Of a stretch of DNA of 64,000 nt, positions 1 to 8,885 are shown one piece after another; position 1 is the stretch's first letter; each line of letters opens with the position of its first letter. The translations under genes and the position numbers were made by a program. The notes under the pieces are model-generated. The model saw nothing but the letters and a program-made list of their open reading frames with translations. It did no database searches and was not told where the DNA came from. This stretch comes from Vibrio algarum (GTDB taxonomy: Bacteria > Pseudomonadota > Gammaproteobacteria > Enterobacterales > Vibrionaceae): assembly GCF_028204155.1 (NCBI RefSeq), contig NZ_JAQLOI010000003.1:744001-808000 (forward strand), read 5' to 3'.

Positions 1-350
1 AATTTATATTTGAACAATCGTTCATGACGCCTCTAGTCATCAAACTTTAGGGAGTGTTGTGAATATGATCAGTTAGTATTAATTGGTTTAGCACTTGATT
101 CTCAGTCCATCAAGATACGCTATTTTGTTTATACGAATACAGAAAATGAACATGACACATGCCATCAGTCAGCCAGAACATAGAATTTAATGGATAAGTA
201 ACCGCAACCAACTAAACTAAAATAATAAACCTGAATTAAATTAACTATTTCAGGGCTTGTCTTTGAAGCGATATCAATATTGGTATATCCTCGCCATGAA
301 TGATTCATCCGCATTCGATACGTTAAACTTAAGGGAACAGGCGATATTTA
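1..350. other. Non-coding leader region
   Basis: No convincing coding sequence, RNA gene or repeat is visible in these 350 bases. The stretch is AT-rich and ends in a ribosome-binding sequence (AGGAACAGGCG) just before the ATG at 351. The gene that precedes this window is not visible. A c-di-GMP riboswitch was looked for because the downstream gene is a diguanylate cyclase, but no match to its conserved core was recognised. Confidence 0.5.
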
Positions 351-2002
351 ATGGATAACAAAATAGAGACAACAAATGAACCATTAGATACGAGGGCTTT
401 CTCAAAATGGTCTTTTGAGCCTATTTGTGTTTTTGACGAGAACCTCATTTGCTTAGACGTAAATGAAGCGGCAACACGCATATTTCAATATGAACGTGAA
501 GAGTTTATTGGCCTCAATCTCGATTTCTTAGTTGATGAGAAAGACCTACCTCAACTCTTAGAGAACGTAAAAACCGGCAATTCCGAACCTTATCAAGTTG
601 AGTTAATCCGTAAAAATGGCACCAAGTTTATCGGGATGTTACAAGGTAGAAGTATCATTCAAGATGGAAAACAATTACGAATTACAACCTGTAGAGATAT
701 TTCCGAAATAGTCGATATCCAAAAAAATTAGAGTCCAATAACAATAAGCTAGAATCTATATTCAATAATAACCTGTCAGGCATCGTGGTTCTGGATGAGC
801 AACGGATTATTCAACAAGCAAATCAATTCGCGGCCAATATTGTCGGTTACGACCACGCTGATGAGCTTATCGGCAAAGATATGCTTGAGTTTCATATCTC
901 AAAAAAGGTATATGATGAATTTTCCCAATTTTATCTATCCTCACTACTCAAAAGAGAAAAAACAACAAAAGAGATCCAACTAACCCGAAAAGATGGCTCA
1001 TATATCTGGGTGAGAGTTTCTGGAAGTCTGATCAGTACTGACGAGCCACCTAATTTTGAAGATGGCATTGCCTGGGTCATCGACGATATATCAGAGATAA
1101 AGGAAGCCGAGTCAAAAATGGCAGAGGCTTATAATGAGCTTGAGGTCATCTTCAATAATGCCTTGGTCGGTATTTTAGTGGTTGATAAAGATAGGGTAGT
1201 TCAAAGAGTAAACCAAACATTCGTCGATATGATAGGCTTTGATAGGCCTGAAGATTGGGTGGGGAGATCATCACGAGAGATTCATTTGAGCGATGAAGCT
1301 TATGATCAATTTGGCGAAAAATTTCATTCCTCTCTCATCAACCGAGAGGTTGTTGATTTTGACTATCAAGTTAGAAATAGAGATGGTAAGCCTATTTGGG
1401 TCGCCATATCTGGAAAAGCAATAGACACCAACTTACCCGCTGATCTTGAAAAGGGTGTCGTTTGGGTGACAAGAGATATTAACAAACGTAAGTTAATGGA
1501 AGAACAACTCATTAAGCTAACCCGAGAAGACCCATTAACAGGGCTTTTCAACAGAAGGTATTTCATTGAAAGCAGTGATCGCGAGTTAAAATTAATGCGT
1601 AGATACAATAAAAGCCTTTCACTGCTCACAATAGACATCGATCACTTCAAAAGTATTAATGATACCTTTGGTCACAATATTGGTGATAAAGCGTTAATAT
1701 TTTTCACTCAAATTTGCAGCGATATCGTTCGAAATATCGACATAGTTGGACGCATGGGTGGGGAAGAGTTCACGATATTACTAATAGAATCTAATTTGGA
1801 CCAAGCTTCAGATATCGCACATCGTATTCTCAGTACATTAGCTAAAAAATCTATGTTGCATAAAGATATCCCTTCTATGAGTGCTAGCATAGGGGTTGTT
1901 CAAATAGAACCTAAAGAGACATTACAATCAGCAATGAAACGAGCTGACAAACTGCTATACACGGCTAAGAAAAATGGTAGAAGCAGGGTTTGCAGCCAGT
2001 GA
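351..2002 (+). pseudogene. PAS-PAS-PAS-GGDEF diguanylate cyclase, frameshifted
   Basis: Predicted membrane-independent sensor that makes cyclic di-GMP from two GTP. The first frame (351-731) holds one PAS domain; a second frame, open from about 722 to 2002, holds two more PAS domains and a C-terminal GGDEF domain. The active site reads GGEEF, and an RxxD product-inhibition site (RNID) sits five residues before it, so the enzyme half looks active and feedback-regulated. The frames differ by one base at a run of seven A (721-727). With eight A the reading continues smoothly through KKLESNNNKLES into the second PAS domain, with no residue lost. This argues for a missing base in the assembly, although contraction of an A8 tract or a slippage site (A AAA AAT followed at once by TAG) are alternatives. 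It converges on the HD-GYP gene at 2024. Confidence 0.85.
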
Positions 2003-2023
2003 GCAATAAATTTTACGAGCACA

Positions 2024-3133
2024 TTAGTTCGGCATTATTGACGCCATGACTTTGTTTAAGATATTCACCCAATACGGGCAAAATTGAGTTCCACTGGCAC
2101 TGTTTATTTCTTGCAGTGCATGAGATATATGACGTTTTGTATGAACTTGATACTCGCGAGTATGCGTCATGGCTTCAAAGGCATCCACCAAAGCCAAAAT
2201 CTTTGCTCCGTGTGATATATCAATATTACTTAACCCTTGTGGATAGCCTTGTCCGTCAGCGCGTTCATGATGTTCATAAATAAATTGGCGCGCTTCACTC
2301 CAATGTGGCATTTCAGATAGAAAATTCACGCTACGCTGAACATGACCTCTTAAACGCGCTTTCTCTGAATCTGTAAAGCGAGTTTTCTGCCGTAGCATCG
2401 TCAATGGCAATAAAGACATACCTAAATCATGTAGATACACCGCGGCTCTAAGTTGCTTCTCGTCTACAATTTTTCCCGCAAATTGGTTCAACAATAGCGC
2501 TAATTTTAGCTGGCGACCACTGCGACCATCCCAGTTATCTAATCTATCTTCAACCGGCTTCATTATGCTTTGAAAAAACATCAGGTCAGGTTCAACCTCA
2601 CTTGACCAATCAATACTGAGGTCATCTAATTCTTGAGAAAAAATCGTCGATTTACTGCTTTCTGTCAAAGGTGGTTCAATGATATGTAGTGACTTTGTTA
2701 GCAACGCTTCATGAGCATCCAAGTTTTCAATTTGTACCTTCGCCATCATCTCGGTGGCTGCAGAATACATCTCTGAATCATATTCCACACTCCCAGCGTT
2801 CGCTATATCATCGACAAAGGACTTCACTTCTTCAATAATGCTCAGAAGAAGATCCGAGATTAAAGTATTATATTGAATGGCCCCTTGCCTCATAAAACCA
2901 AGGATATCTTCAAGGGCGGATAATAAAGGTAAAAGTGGCGAAAACTGAGCAAGACCGACGTCACCTTTAATGGTATGAACGGATCGAAAAAGTTTATCTA
3001 AAAGCTCCCTGTTATCAGGATCATTACTTAACAAAACCAAGGTGCTCGCGCTATTTTCACAAAGAATCTCTACTTCGTCCACCACATCAAGCAACAATTC
3101 GTTATCTAAATCTACAGGGGTAAAAGTCTTCAT
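2024..3133 (-). CDS. HPt and HD-GYP domain protein, probable c-di-GMP phosphodiesterase
   Basis: A 369-residue protein. Residues about 1-110 resemble a histidine phosphotransfer domain with the motif SVHTIKGDVG, where His53 would be the phosphorylated residue. Residues about 200-360 form an HD domain with HDLGM and the HHERADGQGYP motif typical of the HD-GYP subclass, which hydrolyses cyclic di-GMP. No receiver domain is present, so phosphate would have to come from a separate hybrid kinase. The glycine after HDLG is followed by Met rather than the usual Lys, a departure from the canonical motif that could affect metal binding or turnover. The gene ends 22 bases from the end of the convergent diguanylate cyclase, so enzymes that make and break the same messenger lie side by side. 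Function is inferred from domains. Confidence 0.82.
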   Translation of the reverse strand: MKTFTPVDLDNELLLDVVDEVEILCENSASTLVLLSNDPDNRELLDKLFRSVHTIKGDVGLAQFSPLLPLLSALEDILGFMRQGAIQYNTLISDLLLSIIEEVKSFVDDIANAGSVEYDSEMYSAATEMMAKVQIENLDAHEALLTKSLHIIEPPLTESSKSTIFSQELDDLSIDWSSEVEPDLMFFQSIMKPVEDRLDNWDGRSGRQLKLALLLNQFAGKIVDEKQLRAAVYLHDLGMSLLPLTMLRQKTRFTDSEKARLRGHVQRSVNFLSEMPHWSEARQFIYEHHERADGQGYPQGLSNIDISHGAKILALVDAFEAMTHTREYQVHTKRHISHALQEINSASGTQFCPYWVNILNKVMASIMPN

Positions 3134-3405
3134 CTGTGTTACTCGCGATAGTACTGTCTTAGTTGAATACCCTAAAATAAGGGGTAATCAATGCAAACAA
3201 ATAGGCAAATGCAACAAATATTGTACCTCAGTTTATTACAACTAAAGTGGTACTGGTTCTAAGTATCAACAATTAATGTTATCTAAACTTACCGAGATAT
3301 GAGTGTGACATCTATGACAAGGGTATCCTTACCCTTTGAGGTTCGTTTAATCGAACACATTTTATCTAAACGGTTATTTAGTGGCACTCGTTGAACGTAT
3401 CCATT

Positions 3406-4329
3406 TTAACTTTCTATATATTCTAGTAATGCCGCTTTTGTCGGTAACGCCGTCATTGCCCCTTTTTTAGTGGTCGCCAAAGCACCACAACTATTACCCC
3501 ACATTACCGCTTCTGCAACAATATCAGGTTCACTCCAATTATTGCTTTGAGCTAATCGAGCGATTAACCCGCCAACAAATGCATCTCCCGCACCGGTCGT
3601 ATCTATTGGTTGTACGGGTTTGCCTGTGATTAGTGTCTCAGAACCATTTTGAATGACCAATGCACCTTTCGCACCCATAGTAATCAATACCAAAGTATTA
3701 CCGAAAAGCGAAAGCTGTTTTATTCCCGCTTCTAGGCTGTTAGTTTCAGTTAAAAAAAGTAGCTCTTCCTCGGAAAATTTAACCACATCGGCTTGTGCCA
3801 GTGCTTTCAGTACCACTGGCTTAATTTCTGATGGATTTACCCAAACCTCTTCTCGTAAGTTAGGGTCAAAACTCACGTGACCACCAGCTGCTTTGATCCT
3901 TTCAATCGCTTCAAATGTACTGCTTCTACTCGGCTCGTTGGCAAGAGAAATCGAACATAAGTGTAACCACTGATTAGCGTGAAACTCTGGTATATCTGAG
4001 GATTGCAAAAATTGGTCTGCACTCGGTTTTACCATGAACGTAAAGCTACGCTCTCCACTATCATCAAGGTCTACAATCACTGTTGATGTTCGCTGATCTT
4101 CATCAAGGACAAGGTGATCAGTATTTACCCCTTCTTTCTGCAAAACTTGTTTCATAAATCGACCAAGAGGATCATTACCTACTCGTCCAAAAAACGCGCT
4201 GTCGCTTTGTAGCCTTGCAGCCGCCACAGCGACATTTGCAGGGGCACCTCCTGGGCATTTTAAATAGGTAGATTCTCCTTCAGGAATAAGGTCAACAACG
4301 GCGTCACCAGAAAGCCAGATTCGATTCAT
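3406..4329 (-). CDS. scrK: Fructokinase of the sucrose operon (PfkB family)
   Basis: Phosphorylates the fructose released by sucrose-6-phosphate hydrolysis. The PfkB ribokinase signature is complete: GGAPANVAVAAARL near residues 26-39 and DTTGAGDAFVGG near 243-254, with the catalytic Asp at about 249. I chose the ATG at 4329 (307 residues, MNRIWLSG) because AGAAAGGA lies just upstream; the longer reading frame from 4368 overlaps scrB and has no such site. It lies 28 bases after scrB on the same strand and is presumably co-transcribed with it. Family and length fit fructokinases of scr operons closely. Confidence 0.93.
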   Translation of the reverse strand: MNRIWLSGDAVVDLIPEGESTYLKCPGGAPANVAVAAARLQSDSAFFGRVGNDPLGRFMKQVLQKEGVNTDHLVLDEDQRTSTVIVDLDDSGERSFTFMVKPSADQFLQSSDIPEFHANQWLHLCSISLANEPSRSSTFEAIERIKAAGGHVSFDPNLREEVWVNPSEIKPVVLKALAQADVVKFSEEELLFLTETNSLEAGIKQLSLFGNTLVLITMGAKGALVIQNGSETLITGKPVQPIDTTGAGDAFVGGLIARLAQSNNWSEPDIVAEAVMWGNSCGALATTKKGAMTALPTKAALLEYIES

Positions 4330-4357
4330 AATTTGATCCTTTCTATTTCTACTAAGG

Positions 4358-5989
4358 TTAAATAGCAATGGGGTTATTATCTTTAAGGCCGATTTTTGCT
4401 GAAGATAACGGCCAAAACAGGAATTTAGCTTTCCCGTCTAACGCTAAGTGGGTTGCTCTCTCAGGGGTAAACACACGGCTAGTCATTACAAATTCACCAC
4501 CGTTAATAAAGATCTCCAGAGAAGAGTTGTCTGCCAATATCTGGAAGCTAACTGTTTCGCTATCGAGCTTTAGTTCTCTTATGCAATCGCCTTCTCTAAG
4601 CAATGTATTCGACCGATCTAAGAGTAACGTCTGGCTACTTTTATCCAATAAAATAGAGCACTCATTTTCGCTATCTTTAAACAAAGATAATTTACTCCCC
4701 CATTCTAATTCTACGTGCAGTTCAAACGCCTTGGTTTTCAAATCTCGTGATGAGTATTCAAGTTCAAACTCTTCCAATGTAGAACGCAAAGCTTCCAATT
4801 CCTTAATCGGTTGCTGAATCAGTTTCTCATCAACCAGAGTCAGTTGACGTAACAATGTCAATTGATGCAACCAGCCGTTGTCTACTGTCGGCTGATTTAT
4901 CTCATCTGGAAGTCCCATCCAAGCGGTTAACACTCTTCTACCATCTGGCGTTTCTAATGTCTGAGGCGCATAAAAATCAAACCCATGGTCTAGCATCTTA
5001 AAATCGCTCAACGACAACTCACCCTGTTCAGAAATAGCGGCTTTTAGGAAACCGTTATGATGAGCTACCGTATGGTGGCGACTGCACGATTGAATACCTT
5101 GAGGGCCTATAACGGCGATCAGTTGTCCATTTAATTCAAAAAGATCCGGGCATTCCCACATGTAGCCGAAGTCACCTAAATCATCACCATACAATTTGTC
5201 AAACTTCCAATGGAGTAAGTCGTGAGATTTATAAACAGCCAATCGACCCAATAAATCTTCTCGCTGGGCCCCCACCAACATCCACCATACATCTCCAATT
5301 TTGACCACTTTAGGATCGCGAAAGTGAGCTGTCACGCCTGCAGGTAAGCTATCAACAACAGGACCCAGTTTCTGAAAATTTATTCCATCTTTAGATATGG
5401 CAAGGCATTGTGTTGTTTGTCGGTCACGCTGTTCGCCGATACGCACATTACCCGTGTAATACAGCATCAATTGGTCCGGTGTACTCACCGCATGCCCCGA
5501 AAAAACGCCATGGCTGTCAAACCAATCAGAAGGTGTCAATGCGAGAGGTTGCACCTCCCAATTAACTAAGTCTGTACTGGTTAAGTGCGCCCAGTATTTA
5601 TCCTTGTGTACACATTCAAAAGGGTACCATTGATAGAAGAGATGATACGTACCTTGATGACAAATGAAACCGTTAGGGTCATTTAATAACCCTGTAGGAG
5701 GAGCTACGTGCCAACTTGGTCTATATTCACACTTCTGGGGACTGGTTAGTTTATCCACTGCGTGAAGCTGTCGATTACGAATTTCAGAACCTAATTGAAT
5801 CAGTTTGGAAGAATCAATGTTATGACCAATCTCAAAGCTTACTTGAGACATGGTGACACAATAATTATCCAATGCACTTTTGGCTAACAAGTCACTATTA
5901 TCGACTTCGACTATTAATCGCCCTTGAGAACTAAGAATACGATTAACATTGTTAATACCACCACAGCTTTCTATATAAGCATCTATCAT
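4358..5989 (-). CDS. scrB: Sucrose-6-phosphate hydrolase (GH32) with an N-terminal EIIB-like domain
   Basis: Splits intracellular sucrose-6-phosphate, made by the ScrA phosphotransferase, into glucose-6-phosphate and fructose. The GH32 landmarks are present: NDPNG at about 103-107, FRDPK in the middle, and WECPDLF, which contains the acid/base Glu. The C-terminal third is the usual beta-sandwich. Residues about 1-75 are extra. They align without gaps to the EIIB domain of ScrA encoded nearby (GG, then 12 residues, then RL), but the phosphorylated Cys is replaced by Ser21. I chose the ATG at 5989 (543 residues) because a candidate operator and promoter lie directly upstream; the alternative TTG at 6049 falls inside that promoter and lacks a ribosome site. 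The extension makes it longer than a plain GH32 hydrolase. Confidence 0.92.
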   Translation of the reverse strand: MIDAYIESCGGINNVNRILSSQGRLIVEVDNSDLLAKSALDNYCVTMSQVSFEIGHNIDSSKLIQLGSEIRNRQLHAVDKLTSPQKCEYRPSWHVAPPTGLLNDPNGFICHQGTYHLFYQWYPFECVHKDKYWAHLTSTDLVNWEVQPLALTPSDWFDSHGVFSGHAVSTPDQLMLYYTGNVRIGEQRDRQTTQCLAISKDGINFQKLGPVVDSLPAGVTAHFRDPKVVKIGDVWWMLVGAQREDLLGRLAVYKSHDLLHWKFDKLYGDDLGDFGYMWECPDLFELNGQLIAVIGPQGIQSCSRHHTVAHHNGFLKAAISEQGELSLSDFKMLDHGFDFYAPQTLETPDGRRVLTAWMGLPDEINQPTVDNGWLHQLTLLRQLTLVDEKLIQQPIKELEALRSTLEEFELEYSSRDLKTKAFELHVELEWGSKLSLFKDSENECSILLDKSSQTLLLDRSNTLLREGDCIRELKLDSETVSFQILADNSSLEIFINGGEFVMTSRVFTPERATHLALDGKAKFLFWPLSSAKIGLKDNNPIAI

Positions 5990-6007
5990 AGCAAGACCAT
6001 CTTTATT

Positions 6008-6049
6008 GGGAACGTTTGCAAGAATAGACAAAAAAAAGGCCGAGCTCAA
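6008..6049 (-). promoter_or_regulatory. Candidate scrB promoter with ScrR operator
   Basis: On the minus strand TTGAGC (6049-6044) and TATTCT (6026-6021) are separated by 17 bases, a plausible sigma-70 promoter. They are followed at once by TTGCAAACGTTCCC (6021-6008). The same 14 bases occur in the same orientation in front of scrA at 7263-7276, right after its predicted -10 box. The core AACGTT is palindromic, as is usual for LacI-family operators. The repeat is seen directly; assignment to ScrR is inference. Confidence 0.7.
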
Positions 6050-6098
6050 GAAATCATCAAATTAAGTGAGATCGGCGTCACATTAGATAAGCAATCAG

Positions 6099-7088
6099 CT
6101 AGCAAGATTGACGCTCTACGGCTCTGAAGCTTAATACTATTTTACTCATAAGCTGTTGCTTTCCCTCTATTAAGTCTAAAATCACTGAGGCAGATGTTTC
6201 ACCAGCCGCTTCAAAGGCGTAGTGAAAAGTAGATAACGAGGGACGAGAAACCATACCAAGATCATCATTGCCAACACCAAGAACCTTTATTTCTTTACCG
6301 GCTGTTTTTCCACTCTCTTCAATCGCTTTTATTGCCCCAATAGCGATTCTATCTGTGGCGCAAAAAACACCATCTAAGTCTTTGTTAACAATCATTAAAG
6401 ATTTCATTTGCTCGTAGCCAGATTCCATCGAAAACTCACCGCGACTATGAAAGCTAGGCCCTTCCATTTTGAGTGATGAGAGCGCTTGAGTCAGTCCCAG
6501 GTAACGCATTGAATCAACCGCAATATCTTCACTTGAAACCCCAATGAAACCAATATTCTTGCAACCTGCCTTAACTAATCTCTGACCAGCAGAAAAACCC
6601 ACTCTAACGTCATCATGTATTACACTCGGAATATCGTAATTAGAACCGTCTTGACCGACAAGCACAACAGGGACTTGGGATTGATTAATCACATTCATTA
6701 ACGTTTCATCTAAATGTGTTGCGTATAAAATAATCCCTTCGACCCTCTTTTGATTAAAAAGTCGAATGTATTCAATCTCTTTTTCATGTTTATGCTGACT
6801 ATTAGCCAAAAGTACATGTTTTCCTTTTTTATCAAATATATGGCTAAGGCCATCCACGCCCTGAGCGGTAGAATTTGAAGACAAAGTTGGGACAATAACC
6901 CCAATAAGGTTGGTTTTTTGAGACTTTAGATCTTTCGCCACTTGGTTTACAACATAACCGCACTCTTCAATCGCCTTCTGCACAATCTCTTTGGTACTCT
7001 GCTTTACACCATATTCATTATTAATCACCCGAGAAACTGTCGATTTAGAGACACCGGCTAATTTAGCAACGTCATGTAATCCTACCAT
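6099..7088 (-). CDS. scrR: LacI-family sucrose operon repressor
   Basis: Transcription repressor of the sucrose genes. The N-terminus carries the LacI helix-turn-helix (VAKLAGVSKSTVSRVINN), followed by a periplasmic-binding-protein-like effector domain, presumably for fructose or a sugar phosphate. I chose the ATG at 7088 (330 residues, MVGLHDVAKLAGVS) because AGAGGAAAG lies directly upstream; an ATG 48 bases further up would add an atypical extension. It sits upstream of scrB on the same strand and divergent from scrA, and its likely binding sites are the 14-base repeats at 6008-6021 and 7263-7276. Confidence 0.92.
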   Translation of the reverse strand: MVGLHDVAKLAGVSKSTVSRVINNEYGVKQSTKEIVQKAIEECGYVVNQVAKDLKSQKTNLIGVIVPTLSSNSTAQGVDGLSHIFDKKGKHVLLANSQHKHEKEIEYIRLFNQKRVEGIILYATHLDETLMNVINQSQVPVVLVGQDGSNYDIPSVIHDDVRVGFSAGQRLVKAGCKNIGFIGVSSEDIAVDSMRYLGLTQALSSLKMEGPSFHSRGEFSMESGYEQMKSLMIVNKDLDGVFCATDRIAIGAIKAIEESGKTAGKEIKVLGVGNDDLGMVSRPSLSTFHYAFEAAGETSASVILDLIEGKQQLMSKIVLSFRAVERQSC

Positions 7089-7228
7089 TCTTTCCTCTAC
7101 ACTCATCAAAACTGCAATTGTTACCAATTTTCTCAACTAATTTAGAGAATAGATAGCCTAAAATTAGCCAACTTGACGCTTTAATAACCAATTTAGGAGA
7201 TCAAAATCACATTTACTGAGCATTTATT

Positions 7229-7276
7229 TTGACGAAATCAATTAAATCTTTAAGAATTCGTTTTGCAAACGTTCCC
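7229..7276 (+). promoter_or_regulatory. Candidate scrA promoter with ScrR operator
   Basis: TTGACG (7229-7234), a 17-base spacer and AAGAAT (7252-7257) form a plausible sigma-70 promoter. TTGCAAACGTTCCC (7263-7276) follows within six bases, the same arrangement as at scrB. An overlapping short inverted repeat CGTTT-TGC-AAACG lies at 7259-7271. Repression by ScrR bound just downstream of the -10 box is inferred. Confidence 0.7.
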
Positions 7277-7326
7277 GAAACTTAAAATAATATTCTGAAT
7301 ACCAAATACAGAATGGAGTGTACATT

Positions 7327-8772
7327 ATGAACTATCCAAAGGTTGCTAAAGAGCTGCTAGCCCTACTTGGCGGCAAAGACAACATCGAAGCTCTAGCGCA
7401 TTGTGCAACTAGGCTTCGCCTAGCACTAAAAGACGACTCCGTCATAGATGAAGAGGCAATCGATGCCCTTGATGGTGTAAAAGGACAATTTAAGGTAGCA
7501 GGTCAATACCAGATCATTTTTGGTTCAGGTATCGTAAACCAAGTTCACGCTGAACTAGCAAAACTGACTGGAATGAGCAATATGTCCACTCGAGAAGTTG
7601 CTTCAGCTGGCGCTCAAAAACAAAACATATTACAGCAGGCGATTAAGGGTTTATCAGACATATTTGTTCCAATTATTCCGGCAATCGTTGCTGGCGGTTT
7701 ATTGATGGGGATATTTAACCTATTAACCGCAACTGGACTATTTATTGAGGGTCAATCATTAATTGATGCCAATCCGGGGCTAGCCGATTTAGCTAGTATG
7801 ATTAACACCTTTGCTAATGCGCCTTTTGTTTATCTTCCAGTATTGTTAGCATTTTCGGCCAGTAGCAAATTTGGTGGCAATCCATTCTTAGGCGCAGCGC
7901 TTGGTATGTTAATGGTCCATCCCGACTTACTAAATGGATGGGGATTCGGTGGCGCAAGCGTGTCCGGCACTATACCAGTATGGAACATTCTGGGCTTTGA
8001 AATTCAAAAAGTAGGGTACCAAGGTTCTGTATTACCTGTACTTGTATCTGCATTTATTCTTGCAAAAGTCGAAATCGGTCTGCGCAAAATTGTCCCATCG
8101 GTATTGGATAACTTGCTCACACCAATGTTGGCGATATTCATCACTGGTTTCTTAACATTTACTATCGTTGGTCCATTCACTCGTGACATTGGTTTCTTAC
8201 TTGGTGATGGGTTGAACTGGTTATACGATTCCGCAGGCTTCGTTGGTGGCGCATTAATGGGCTTAATCTATGCCCCGTTTGTTATCACAGGTATGCACCA
8301 TAGCTTTATCGCTATAGAAACCCAGCTTCTTGCTGATATTGCGATTACAGGTGGTACTTTCATATTCCCTATTGCTGCCATGTCTAATGTTGCACAAGGT
8401 GCAGCGGCACTCGCAGTCGGATTCACTACCAAAGACATCAAAACCAAAGGTATCGCCATGCCGTCTGGTATTACAGCCCTGTTAGGTATTACAGAACCGG
8501 CTATGTTTGGTGTGAACTTAAAACTACGTTACCCATTCGTAGCAGCCGTTATCGGTGCAGCAATATCAAGTGCTTTCATTACTCTTTTCAATGTGAAAGC
8601 AGCGGCATTAGGTGCAGCGGGTCTACCAGGCATCATCTCCATTCGCCCTGGAGATCTCAGCTACTACGTTATAGGCATGCTACTTTCTTTCGCTGTCTCT
8701 TTTGGCTTAACACTAGTGTTGGCGAAAAGAAACAAAGCAAAAAATGCAGCTCAAACTCAAGCGACGGCTTAA
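7327..8772 (+). CDS. scrA: PTS sucrose transporter subunit IIBC
   Basis: Takes up sucrose and phosphorylates it to sucrose-6-phosphate at the inner membrane. The N-terminal EIIB domain carries the phosphorylated Cys26 in HCATRLRL, and the rest is a multi-spanning EIIC domain with the conserved GITEPAMFGVN near the C-terminus. There is no EIIA domain, so phosphate must come from a separate glucose-type EIIA, as for other ScrA proteins. I chose the ATG at 7327 (481 residues) over the GTG at 7318 because GGAG lies about 8 bases upstream of it. Divergent from scrR and closed by a strong terminator at 8832. Confidence 0.95.
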   Translation: MNYPKVAKELLALLGGKDNIEALAHCATRLRLALKDDSVIDEEAIDALDGVKGQFKVAGQYQIIFGSGIVNQVHAELAKLTGMSNMSTREVASAGAQKQNILQQAIKGLSDIFVPIIPAIVAGGLLMGIFNLLTATGLFIEGQSLIDANPGLADLASMINTFANAPFVYLPVLLAFSASSKFGGNPFLGAALGMLMVHPDLLNGWGFGGASVSGTIPVWNILGFEIQKVGYQGSVLPVLVSAFILAKVEIGLRKIVPSVLDNLLTPMLAIFITGFLTFTIVGPFTRDIGFLLGDGLNWLYDSAGFVGGALMGLIYAPFVITGMHHSFIAIETQLLADIAITGGTFIFPIAAMSNVAQGAAALAVGFTTKDIKTKGIAMPSGITALLGITEPAMFGVNLKLRYPFVAAVIGAAISSAFITLFNVKAAALGAAGLPGIISIRPGDLSYYVIGMLLSFAVSFGLTLVLAKRNKAKNAAQTQATA

Positions 8773-8831
8773 TGGTAATATCGAGACGGTGAGTACACTT
8801 GAGCAGTAATTCTTGGAAAACTAAATAAAAG

Positions 8832-8860
8832 AAAAACGCCCAGCTTAGCTGGGCGTTTTT
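8832..8860. terminator. Bidirectional rho-independent terminator between scrA and the DeoR gene
   Basis: A perfect inverted repeat AAAAACGCCCAGCT / AGCTGGGCGTTTTT. It has T runs in both reading directions and sits between two converging genes, so it probably serves both. Confidence 0.93.
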
Positions 8861-8885
8861 AAAATACTAAAGATTATTAGCCTAT

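Noticed and set aside
1..350. c-di-GMP riboswitch before the PAS-GGDEF gene
   Set aside because: No match to the conserved GEMM core could be found by eye.
4358..6049. Start of scrB at TTG 6049
   Set aside because: It lies within the predicted -35 box and lacks a ribosome site; the shared operator lies between it and the chosen ATG.
5924..6127. Plus-strand reading frame over the scrB start
   Set aside because: It overlaps the promoter and operator, has no ribosome site and no protein-like features.
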